Positions 8,439 to 14,951 of a stretch of 31,511 bases of DNA are shown piece after piece. How positions within the stretch are numbered: the stretch's first letter is position 1; every line of letters begins with the position of its first letter. Position numbers and translations under genes: made by a program. The notes below the pieces were generated by a model. That model searched no databases, was not told the DNA's origin, and saw only the letters and a list, made by a program, of their open reading frames with translations. The stretch spans positions 1-31,511 of the forward strand of contig JAVBPK010000110.1 in the NCBI GenBank assembly GCA_031549625.1, written 5' to 3'. The DNA comes from JAISXK01 sp031549625 (lineage in GTDB: Bacteria; Bacillota; Clostridia; Christensenellales; CAG-138).

Positions 8439-8801
8439 TTATTTGACGCGATGTGAATCAAGCTGCGGGGAATATATCCATACGAATTTTAATACCTCGT
8501 CGCCCGTGTTGACGATGGAGTGGTACTCGCCCGGCGGGTTGTAAACGCATATGCCGGCATAAAGCTCAATGGTCTCATTTTTTGTAATGAATTGACCCTT
8601 GCCCTGTATAAAGAACATGACCTCCTCTTCCGTATCGTGCTTGTGTTCCGGCACCATTCCCCCTACATGCGTTTCGTTTACGCCCATGGCCAGGTTTTGC
8701 GCACCACAAGTCTGTTCCGACACAAGAATCCAGCTGGTACGCGGCGGATCACGGTAAATCCCCTCAACATTCTTGATGTCAACCCATTTTAGCCCTGTCA
8801 T
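8439..8801 (-). CDS. Small single-domain cupin protein
   Basis: The 120-residue protein is a single cupin beta-barrel. The first metal motif is HKHDTEEEVMFFIQGKG (His, His, Glu at about residues 52-59) and the second is PPGEYHSIVNTG. Small cupins in catabolic operons are often sugar or ketol isomerases, mutarotases or ligand-binding proteins, and this one could reshape a keto-sugar intermediate for its neighbours. No specific function can be read out. The start at 8801 follows AAGGAGGAG. It lies between the Ldh2-type dehydrogenase (115-base gap, no clear hairpin) and the creatininase-fold hydrolase (11-base gap). Confidence 0.88.
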   Translation of the reverse strand: MTGLKWVDIKNVEGIYRDPPRTSWILVSEQTCGAQNLAMGVNETHVGGMVPEHKHDTEEEVMFFIQGKGQFITKNETIELYAGICVYNPPGEYHSIVNTGDEVLKFVWIYSPQLDSHRVK

Positions 8802-8916
8802 TGCAACTCCTCCTTGACTAATTCAGTTAAATCGTTGGATACCGGCGCCGGGGGCATGCCGCCCAGCGCAGAAGGTCTTGTTGTGCAGAAATGTTTTTTA
8901 CGGTTATGCTCGGCCG

Positions 8917-9960
8917 CTATCTGCCCAGCCTTGTCGCGGAACCGATATCTGAAAGCAATGTGTTGATCGCTTCGATCGCGTTGGCCTCGAGTTCTATTCC
9001 CTCTGATTTGCTCCGTTGTTCTTTTTCGTACTCGATTTCGCCGGGCATGAAAATTTCCGAAAAGCCATTTGCCCGTTTTAGCCCTTTTACGGAAGCGGCA
9101 TACGTGCTCATCTCACTTCCGAACGCACCCGGTTCCAGGAAATGCGCCACCTCCAACACGATGAGGCTCGCGCCCACTCCCGTCCTGCCCTCCGGCGCAT
9201 GGAAGCTTTTGAGATTTGGGGCGTGTTCCGCGCCCGAGAGTATTCCCGAAAGGATATCCACAGCCAACGCCAGCGCCGATCCTTTGGGACCACCTATGGG
9301 CAGCAGCGCCCCCTTGAGCGCCTTGTTGGGATCGGTGGTGAAGTTGCCGTCCTCGTCCGTGGCCCAATTGTCCGGGATCGTATCGCCGTTGCGCGCTGCC
9401 TTGCGGATCTTGCCCCGCGCGACGATGGACGAAGCCATGTCCGCAGAAAACACCTTATCATCCCCCGTATACGATGCGATAGCGATGGGGTTCGTCCCCA
9501 AAAACGCCTCCGCCCCACCCCAGGGGGCCATAGCAGGGGCAGCATTGCAGCTCATGATTGCAATCATGCCGCCGCGCGCAGCTTTTTCCGTATAACAGGC
9601 CAAAGAGCCTATGTTGTTCGTATTGCGGATGAGGACAGCCGCGACGCCATACCGCTTTGCCCTCTGCATGGCAATTTCCAGGGCAAAATCACCGGCCACA
9701 GCCCCTAGACCGTCTCCACCATCCACCACAGCCACCGCACCGTCACTCTTGTGGAGTGTCGCAACCGTGGGCAGCGTTAACTGCCCGGCAGCGACGCGCT
9801 TTTGAATCGGCGAAAGAAGATATGTGCCGTGAGTCGTGATTCCGCGCGCATCTGCCAAAACCATGTTTTCCGCAACGATTTCAGCGTTTCTTGCGTTTTC
9901 ACCGCAGGCAAGGAGTATCTCCACTGCGGCACTTTTAAGTTCGCCGTAAGCAATGCGCAT
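8917..9960 (-). CDS. Malate/L-lactate/ureidoglycolate dehydrogenase family (Ldh2) oxidoreductase
   Basis: A 347-residue protein of the Ldh2 family (YlbC/AllD/DlgD type), which reduces or oxidises 2-keto/2-hydroxy acids with NAD(P). Characteristic parts are ADARGITTHGTYLL near residue 37-50 with the catalytic His, the RNTNNIGSLACYTE segment near 115, MSCNAAPAMAPWGG and the NPIAIA stretch near 160, and the C-terminal GEIEYEKEQRSKSEGI region. It probably interconverts a keto acid made by the pathway. It starts 3 bases after the RraA-like gene, with GGAGGAATAGG as ribosome site inside that gene's end. The substrate (diketogulonate, ureidoglycolate, malate-like) is not distinguishable here. Confidence 0.93.
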   Translation of the reverse strand: MRIAYGELKSAAVEILLACGENARNAEIVAENMVLADARGITTHGTYLLSPIQKRVAAGQLTLPTVATLHKSDGAVAVVDGGDGLGAVAGDFALEIAMQRAKRYGVAAVLIRNTNNIGSLACYTEKAARGGMIAIMSCNAAPAMAPWGGAEAFLGTNPIAIASYTGDDKVFSADMASSIVARGKIRKAARNGDTIPDNWATDEDGNFTTDPNKALKGALLPIGGPKGSALALAVDILSGILSGAEHAPNLKSFHAPEGRTGVGASLIVLEVAHFLEPGAFGSEMSTYAASVKGLKRANGFSEIFMPGEIEYEKEQRSKSEGIELEANAIEAINTLLSDIGSATRLGR

Positions 9961-9963
9961 CGC

Positions 9964-10635
9964 CTATTCCTCCACGAGACCCGCTGCTTCAAATTTTGGA
10001 CCGAACTTGTTATATTCCACACTGGAGATCCCCGTGGCGAGCGCCTTTTCCTTAATGGCCTCCGCCTCGACGCGGGCTTGTGTTTTTTCCAGCACCTCCT
10101 TACAGCTTTCACGCGCCACGCACACCAAACCGTCGTCGTCCCCAAGGATCAAGTCACCCGGTTCGATGCGCTGACTGCCGAAAAAGATGGGGTAATTGAT
10201 AAGACCCAGCACCCCTTTGCCAGTGCCGCGGATACAAATACCTGTGGAAAAGATGGGAAAGCCCAGCGTGATGATCTCTTTTGAATCACGGATACACCCC
10301 TCGATGCACAACCCGCCCAGCTTGCGCGCAACCGCGCTCACCGCCATCAAGTCGCCCCAGTATCCGTATTCTTCGGCGCCAGCCACGGTGGCAACCAGCA
10401 CATCGCCGGGCTGCGCGCGTTCAAGCGCCTTGTGCAGCATCATGTTGTCGCCGGGCGGACATGCAACGGTGAATGCAGGCCCGCAGACCTTTAACCCTTT
10501 TGTAATAGGTTTGATTCGGGATGATATATATCCCTTGCGGCCGGATGCTTCATGAACGGTAGCGCTGGCATGCGGCTTGAAAGCTTCAACGAGTTCTTGC
10601 GGCACCCGGTCGATCTTTGTCCTGACATGAATCAT
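9964..10635 (-). CDS. RraA-family protein (HMG/CHA aldolase-like)
   Basis: The 223-residue protein belongs to the RraA-like fold that includes 4-hydroxy-4-methyl-2-oxoglutarate and 4-carboxy-4-hydroxy-2-oxoadipate aldolases, which split a keto acid to pyruvate. Support comes from GPAFTVACPPGDNMMLHKAL near residue 55, a GGLCIEGCIRDS segment (matching the family's G-x-DG-x-RD pattern, with EG here instead of DG) near residue 112, and GDLILGDDDGLVCV near residue 165. Many members carry non-aldolase annotations, so the activity is uncertain. It is the first gene of the operon; its ATG at 10635 follows AAGGAGAA, about 90 bases downstream of the predicted transcription start. It could generate pyruvate at the end of the pathway. 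Confidence 0.9.
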   Translation of the reverse strand: MIHVRTKIDRVPQELVEAFKPHASATVHEASGRKGYISSRIKPITKGLKVCGPAFTVACPPGDNMMLHKALERAQPGDVLVATVAGAEEYGYWGDLMAVSAVARKLGGLCIEGCIRDSKEIITLGFPIFSTGICIRGTGKGVLGLINYPIFFGSQRIEPGDLILGDDDGLVCVARESCKEVLEKTQARVEAEAIKEKALATGISSVEYNKFGPKFEAAGLVEE

Positions 10636-10710
10636 GACTGTTCTCCTTATATAATTGTTGGCGATATATGGGACATAAAAATTGTAGACAGAGTTGTGTT
10701 GGATGCTTGT

Positions 10711-10760
10711 GATATATCGGCTATATATTGGAATTGTATCACAAGGATTTCGCTTGTCAA
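10711..10760 (-). promoter_or_regulatory. Promoter of the catabolic operon with overlapping candidate operator
   Basis: On the minus strand there is a -35 TTGACA (10760-10755), a 16-base spacer and a -10 TACAAT (10738-10733). This places transcription start near 10726. A TGATATATCG element (10710-10719), containing the perfect palindrome GATATATC (10711-10718), lies just downstream of that start, followed by further TATATAT sequence. A protein bound there would block initiation. A related GCGATATATGG lies at 10661-10671 in the 5' untranslated region. Confidence 0.6.
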
Positions 10761-10801
10761 GCCCATTTTAAAATATTTTTCTGGCTTTTTTTAACATTTT
10801 C

Positions 10802-10829
10802 TTGTATTGATATATCGATTTGGTATAAT
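10802..10829 (+). promoter_or_regulatory. Promoter of the GntR regulator gene with operator palindrome in the spacer
   Basis: A -35 TTGTAT (10802-10807) and a perfect -10 TATAAT (10824-10829) are separated by 16 bases. The spacer contains TGATATATCG (10808-10817), identical to the ten bases over the start of the divergent operon. That points to autoregulation together with control of the operon. Confidence 0.6.
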
Positions 10830-10877
10830 ACCTCTGTACTGGTTCTATAAAGCTGATATTTGCTAGGAGTAAATGCT

Positions 10878-11522
10878 ATGCCAAAAGACATCAAAAAAAC
10901 ATTGGGTGAAAGCGCATACCAAGCCCTGCGCAAGAAGGTACTCACGCTGGAAAGCGGTACTTACTTAAGTGCCCGCCAATTTGCTGAAGAGATTGGCATG
11001 AGCTATACGCCTGTGCGCGAAGCGTTCTTACGCCTGCAGCGCGAAGGCGCGTTGCGCCAGGTTCCAAGCGTAGGCTTCTTTGTTGAAACCCTGGATTTGA
11101 ACGATATCCTGCAAATCTACCAAGTTCGTGAATGTGTTGAGCCCTTTACACTCCAAAAAGTATTCACGCGCATCCAGCCGCAGCATGTTCTGCAAATGCG
11201 CACGCTCGTGGACAGTCAGTCCGAAGCCCTCACGGAGGGCGATATCATGCAATATATGAAACTTGACATCGCGTTGCACGAGGTCATACTCGATATATAT
11301 GGAAACAAGCACATAAAGAACATGTACCACAGCATTCGTGAGCACTACATGTTCTGCTCCAATAAGATCGCCGTGGCCTATTACCCGGACGCAATCATTG
11401 AGCACACGCAGTGGATCGACGCCATTGAGCGCGGCGAAAAAGATAACGCAATCGATCTATTAAACAAGCATATCGAAAACGCCAAGCAGCGGATGAAGGA
11501 TGGTTACATCAACATCATCTAG
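10878..11522 (+). CDS. GntR-family transcriptional regulator, FadR/FCD subclass
   Basis: The 214-residue protein has an N-terminal winged helix-turn-helix (about residues 10-75; LSARQFAEEIGMSYTPVREA and RQVPSVGFFVETL) and a helical C-terminal FCD ligand-binding domain. Candidate metal or ligand residues are in MKLDIALHEVILDIYGN (Asp and His) and later HTQWIDAIERGEKD. FCD regulators generally repress adjacent catabolic operons and release DNA on binding a pathway intermediate. I choose ATG 10878, with AGGAGT 7 bases upstream, over a TTG frame start at 10860. It is divergent from the ten-gene operon and upstream of the TIM-barrel gene, so it is the local regulator candidate for both. Confidence 0.93.
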   Translation: MPKDIKKTLGESAYQALRKKVLTLESGTYLSARQFAEEIGMSYTPVREAFLRLQREGALRQVPSVGFFVETLDLNDILQIYQVRECVEPFTLQKVFTRIQPQHVLQMRTLVDSQSEALTEGDIMQYMKLDIALHEVILDIYGNKHIKNMYHSIREHYMFCSNKIAVAYYPDAIIEHTQWIDAIERGEKDNAIDLLNKHIENAKQRMKDGYINII

Positions 11523-11722
11523 CGCCATAAGCGGCTTCGGCCGCCTCAGGCCGTCGAAAAACTCTGTCGGGTTACAGCATTTTACCTCTCACCCTTCGGG
11601 CTCGCGGGCGGTAAAATGCCCAAGGTGTGGGCTGCGGACGCACATGTCGTCCTTGCCCACGGATTGAAAGCTTTTTCATGCGAACCTTTTTTGACAGTCT
11701 GAAGCGGCTTCGGCCGCTTTTC
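11523..11722. repeat. Mosaic of hairpin repeats ending in a terminator-like hairpin
   Basis: The gap between the regulator and the TIM-barrel gene (about 320 bases) contains no gene. It holds a GCGGC-TTCG-GCCGC hairpin near 11530-11543. A module follows at 11552-11610 whose reverse complement occurs at 23670-23730, framed by a 10-bp inverted repeat GCATTTTACC/GGTAAAATGC (11577-11586, 11610-11619) around CCC-TTCG-GGG. Then comes TGCCCACGGATTGAAAG (about 11655), shared with about 23482 in direct orientation. The stretch ends with AAGCGGC-TTCG-GCCGCTT plus T-rich sequence (11702-11722), a good intrinsic terminator for the regulator transcript. Confidence 0.75.
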
Positions 11723-11755
11723 TTCTACCCGGAATTCCCAAACCAACATTACACA

Positions 11756-11785
11756 TTGACATGTGGAATCAAAGTGATGTATCAT
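11756..11785 (+). promoter_or_regulatory. Candidate promoter of the TIM-barrel gene with operator-like palindrome
   Basis: A perfect -35 TTGACA (11756-11761) is followed after 18 bases by TATCAT (11780-11785), a fair -10. The near-palindrome TGATGTATCA (11775-11784) overlaps that -10 and resembles the TGATATATCG elements of the divergent promoter region. The TIM-barrel gene may therefore be transcribed on its own under the same regulator. Confidence 0.45.
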
Positions 11786-11844
11786 TAATATACTGATTCT
11801 ATTTCACATATCTTGTATTCTATTTTATAAGGAGCGTGCCGAAC

Positions 11845-12651
11845 ATGAAGATGCGTTTATCCTTTTTTGGCTTCACGAAGGACATCGACGCCATCGCGCG
11901 TGCGGGCTACAATTGCATTGAAATGCACTATCGTGAAATCGTGCCTATGAGCAATGTCGAATTCCAGGCCGCGAAAAAAAAGCTGACCGACAGCCCGTTG
12001 GTGGTCGAAGTACTCAACAACCCTTTGCCCTTGGACAAACAAATCGCTTCACCCGAATTTTCGATCAACGATTACCGCGACCACCTGAAACTCGGCGCTG
12101 AACGGGCTGCCGAGATGGGCGCGCGCTTCTGCAACTTTGGCAACGGAAAGACGCGTAGTTTGCCTGAAAACCTGAGCCCGGACGCGCTCACCGCCGCACG
12201 CGAAAAGATATGCGAGGCTATCGCTCTTTGCTGCGAAATCAGCGCCGCCAGCGGGATAACGGTACTCCTGGAGCCCCTTTCGCCCGTAGTATCCAACTTC
12301 ATACTCAACATCCCCGAAGCGCTTGCCCTCGCGGATGAATGGAAGCTTCCCAACCTCAAAACGTTTGTGGATCTGCGCTGGTTCGTGGACGAAAAGCGTC
12401 CATATGAGGAGTTGAAGCGATATGCGAACGACATACAGCATATCCATATCGACAACCCGGTCACGCCGTTTCCCACGCGCCCCATCCCGCGCCTGACGGA
12501 TGCGTTCGATTACGCGCCCTTCCTGAACACGCTTAAGGAGATCGGCTATAGCGGCAGTATCTCCTGCGAAGCAAACACGTTTGATAACTTTGATCAGGAT
12601 CTGACCGATTTGATGCAATTCTTTAAGCATTTTGAGATTGAACCCTTTTGA
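11845..12651 (+). CDS. Xylose-isomerase-like TIM-barrel protein (sugar isomerase/epimerase, possibly IolO-like)
   Basis: This 268-residue protein has the AP-endonuclease-2/xylose-isomerase-like TIM barrel. Likely metal ligands appear at the ends of successive strands: Glu in TVLLEPLSP, Asp in LKTFVDLRW, His in IQHIHIDNP and Glu in SISCEANTF. Members include hydroxypyruvate isomerase, keto-sugar epimerases and the Thermotoga 5-keto-L-gluconate epimerase IolO. Given the neighbouring dehydrogenases and creatininase-fold hydrolase, an epimerase or isomerase step of the same pathway is likely. Of the possible starts, ATG 11845 has AAGGAG 10 bases upstream, whereas GTG 11836 would touch the site. 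It is transcribed in the same direction as the regulator but separated from it by a terminator-like hairpin. Confidence 0.88.
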   Translation: MKMRLSFFGFTKDIDAIARAGYNCIEMHYREIVPMSNVEFQAAKKKLTDSPLVVEVLNNPLPLDKQIASPEFSINDYRDHLKLGAERAAEMGARFCNFGNGKTRSLPENLSPDALTAAREKICEAIALCCEISAASGITVLLEPLSPVVSNFILNIPEALALADEWKLPNLKTFVDLRWFVDEKRPYEELKRYANDIQHIHIDNPVTPFPTRPIPRLTDAFDYAPFLNTLKEIGYSGSISCEANTFDNFDQDLTDLMQFFKHFEIEPF

Positions 12652-12767
12652 TCCGACCTACTATCAAAAATCACGAGATATGGTAAGCTTGACCAAGGGC
12701 ATAATTGACTGCCTGCCCATACCTGGAGCCGATAGTAAAGCGATTCTTGAGCATAAAGGGGACCACG

Positions 12768-12980
12768 ATGCGTTGGGATGATATTGAAAATACGATTTAC
12801 GATGGCACCAAGGCGCAGGTGGATGCCTTAAAATGCCCTGATTGCGGCGAAAATATCTCGGTTTCGTTTTGTAAGGCGGCTTCGCCATCCGAGAACAACA
12901 GTTTGCGATATTGGTGTGACGGATGCGGAATGATTGTAACCCAATCAACCGCCGAAATCCCAGCTTACACCATCTCATAA
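12768..12980 (+). CDS. Small zinc-ribbon protein of unknown function
   Basis: A 70-residue ORF starts at ATG 12768 after AAGGGG with suitable spacing. It carries two Cys pairs, CPDCG (about residue 23) and CDGCG (about residue 52), separated by about 28 residues, the layout of a zinc ribbon. No catalytic domain is visible. It follows the TIM-barrel gene by 116 bases with nothing obvious between them, and lies immediately before repeat copy 2. The longer in-frame start at 12705 lacks a good ribosome site. I do not recognise a named family; it could be a nucleic-acid- or protein-binding accessory factor or a stray conserved small protein. Confidence 0.6.
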   Translation: MRWDDIENTIYDGTKAQVDALKCPDCGENISVSFCKAASPSENNSLRYWCDGCGMIVTQSTAEIPAYTIS

Positions 12981-12998
12981 AGTATAGCGGCTAGAATG

Positions 12999-13076
12999 AC
13001 AAAGCGCCCCATCAAACGACAGGGCGCTTTTGTTATGCAAATATATCCCACAGGGAACAAAATAGCGCGCGCCGCA
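12999..13076 (+). repeat. 78-bp direct repeat, copy 2, with terminator-like hairpin
   Basis: This is the direct-orientation partner of 471-548, 12,528 bases away. It carries the same AAAGCGCCC/GGGCGCTTT stem (13001-13009, 13022-13030). It sits between the convergent zinc-ribbon gene and the noc/parB-like gene and could terminate either transcript. The most conserved part is its first 35 bases; the later part differs from copy 1 at eight positions. Confidence 0.8.
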
Positions 13077-13096
13077 CATCATTCCCGCACATTCAC

Positions 13097-14020
13097 TCAG
13101 TTTGCCTCCCTGGCCTCTTCCTTCACCCGCCGTACGCGGATGAACACATCTATGCCGTCGCTCGCGTCCGTTTGTTCCACCTCTACCGTCATCCCGGCCT
13201 CTTCCAGCTGCTTGGCCGCGGCATTAATCGTATTCATAAACAGGCGGTAGTCGCGCAAGTAGCGCAGTATCTTCGGCCTTGGCACGGCCCCTTCCTGTTT
13301 TTCGTCGTATTGGCTGTTTAGTGTTTTTTCCACCAGCTTTTCCGTATCCTTCACGGAAAGCGAACGGGCGCGCACACGCTCTATGATCGCCAGCTGAGAT
13401 TTTTCGTCCTTCAGCTTTAATAATGTGCGCGCGTGGCGTTCCGTCATCCGCGCTTCGATCATGGCTTCTTTTACAACGGGCGGCAGCCGGAGCACACGCA
13501 GCTTATTTGCAATTGCGGACTGGCTTTTTCCCAGCCGTACCGCCATCTCTTCCTGCGTCAAGCCATACGAAGATATCAGCGCGGCATAGCATTCCGCCTC
13601 TTCAAGGTAGTGCAAATTCTCACGCTGCAGGTTTTCTATCAGGGCGACCATGGCGCTCTCCTGCTCCACCATACCATCCTCAATAATGCAGGGCAATTCC
13701 TGCATGCCCAACAGCCTGCACGCGCGCAAACGGCGTTCTCCCGCTACCAGCTCGTATTTTCCATTTGCAGCGCGGCGCACCACAACGGGCTGTATCAACC
13801 CGACCTGCTTGATGGAGGCCGCCAGTTCCTGCAACGCCTCCTCGTCAAATGTTTTACGCGGTTGATTCGGGTTTGGCTCTATCTCCGTCACAAGCAGGTT
13901 AATCAAGCGTTTGCCCTCTTCGTTAAACAGCTCCCGCTCTATCATCGCATCCTGCGGCTCCTGTGCTTCCGGCATCACGGCGGACGCATGCTTGTCCCTC
14001 AAAAAATCAAATACGGCCAT
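13097..14020 (-). CDS. noc: ParB/Noc-family DNA-binding protein (nucleoid occlusion protein-like)
   Basis: The 307-residue protein has the ParB N-terminal CTPase region (PNPNQPRKTFDEEAL near residue 51, GLIQPVVVRR, then LVAGERRLRA near 92, and ENLQRENLHYLEEA near 129). A helix-turn-helix follows (LTQEEMAVRLGKSQSAIANKL, about residues 152-172), then a C-terminal dimerisation region. ParB proteins load onto DNA as CTP-dependent clamps for chromosome segregation; the Noc paralogue prevents division over the nucleoid. I favour Noc because in Bacillus and relatives noc lies next to rsmG and mnmG, as here. Proof would need the DNA-recognition residues compared with known Noc and ParB. ATG 14020 follows GAAGGGAG. 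The 237 bases between it and rsmG contain no gene I can support. Confidence 0.85.
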   Translation of the reverse strand: MAVFDFLRDKHASAVMPEAQEPQDAMIERELFNEEGKRLINLLVTEIEPNPNQPRKTFDEEALQELAASIKQVGLIQPVVVRRAANGKYELVAGERRLRACRLLGMQELPCIIEDGMVEQESAMVALIENLQRENLHYLEEAECYAALISSYGLTQEEMAVRLGKSQSAIANKLRVLRLPPVVKEAMIEARMTERHARTLLKLKDEKSQLAIIERVRARSLSVKDTEKLVEKTLNSQYDEKQEGAVPRPKILRYLRDYRLFMNTINAAAKQLEEAGMTVEVEQTDASDGIDVFIRVRRVKEEAREAN

Positions 14021-14257
14021 GCTTGCTCCCTTCTGCGGCTCCGTGCCGCGGATGGCGTGTGTTCACTTTATGCTGTGTGGATGCTTATTCTGCTGCCCCA
14101 TGCGGCCTGTTTGCCCGACCGGCGCGGCACAAACCGCTTGCCGATATGCCTGTCCATTTGGGCAAGAACCTGCCTGCTGTATTCGCCGCCCACTGCCCTG
14201 TTCCTTTCGTGGCGTCAATAGCCGTGCATATGCCGCAAAACAAGACAGTTTTTGCGG

Positions 14258-14941
14258 TTACAGCGGCTTGCGTTTCGCCTCCCCCGGCTTGCGCGGATAC
14301 GCGGCGGGCGTCGCCGCTTTCTTTTGGCATACTACCAGTGCGCGCTCGCCATATTCGGCCCGCACACGCTGCACCTGTATGACAAACTGCAATTTCTTCG
14401 CGGCATTCTGCGCCTGCGCCGCTTCTTCTTCAGCGGCTTTTCCTTTGTACGCGATCAGTGTACCGCCTACGCGTAAAAACGGAGCGGTCAGCTCCAGCAA
14501 CACATTCAGCGGCGCAACCGCCCGGGCAACCGCGATATCGAATTGCTCCCGCATTTTTATCAACCGCGCCAGCTCTTCCGCCCGGCCATGCACGCAATCG
14601 GCTTGCAGCGCGAGCGCGCTTAGCGTTTCTTCTAAAAAAGAGACGCGTTTTTGCAGGCTGTCCAGCATCGTCAGGCGAATATCCGGCCTTGTTATCAGCA
14701 GCGGAATGCCCGGCAGGCCCGCTCCCGCGCCGATGTCTATGCAGCGCGCGTTTTGCGGAATCAACGGTACGGCGCTCAGCGAATCGAGGAAGTGCTTTTC
14801 CACCACTTCTGCGGGTTCCAATATCGTGGTGAGGTTCATGCGCTCGTTGCCTTCGCGCAGCAGCGCATAGTATGCGGCCAACTGTGCGCGCTGTCCGTCG
14901 TCAAGCGCCGGCAGTTTTTGTTTCAGCAACTCTGCAATCAT
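14258..14941 (-). CDS. rsmG: 16S rRNA (guanine527-N7)-methyltransferase RsmG
   Basis: This 227-residue protein is RsmG (GidB), which methylates G527 of 16S rRNA using S-adenosylmethionine. The SAM-binding motif IDIGAGAGLPGIPL lies near residue 70, preceded by the family segment MNLTTILEPAEVVEKHFLDSL (about 36-56), and is followed by ARAVAPLNVLLELTAPFLRVGG near 150. I choose ATG 14941 because GAGGGGG lies about 6 bases upstream and overlaps the mnmG stop; an in-frame ATG at 14962 would start inside mnmG. The adjacency to mnmG is conserved in many bacteria. The C-terminus is Lys/Arg-rich (YPRKPGEAKRKPL). Confidence 0.96.
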   Translation of the reverse strand: MIAELLKQKLPALDDGQRAQLAAYYALLREGNERMNLTTILEPAEVVEKHFLDSLSAVPLIPQNARCIDIGAGAGLPGIPLLITRPDIRLTMLDSLQKRVSFLEETLSALALQADCVHGRAEELARLIKMREQFDIAVARAVAPLNVLLELTAPFLRVGGTLIAYKGKAAEEEAAQAQNAAKKLQFVIQVQRVRAEYGERALVVCQKKAATPAAYPRKPGEAKRKPL

Positions 14942-14951
14942 GGTTTCCCCC

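Noticed and set aside
471..13076. Integrative element with att sites
   Set aside because: The flanking repeats are imperfect over their second half, and no integrase, transposase or tRNA gene is present; retained only as a possible recombination pair.
13433..14221. Plus-strand ORF of about 260 codons
   Set aside because: It mirrors the noc coding strand and has no start signal or family resemblance.
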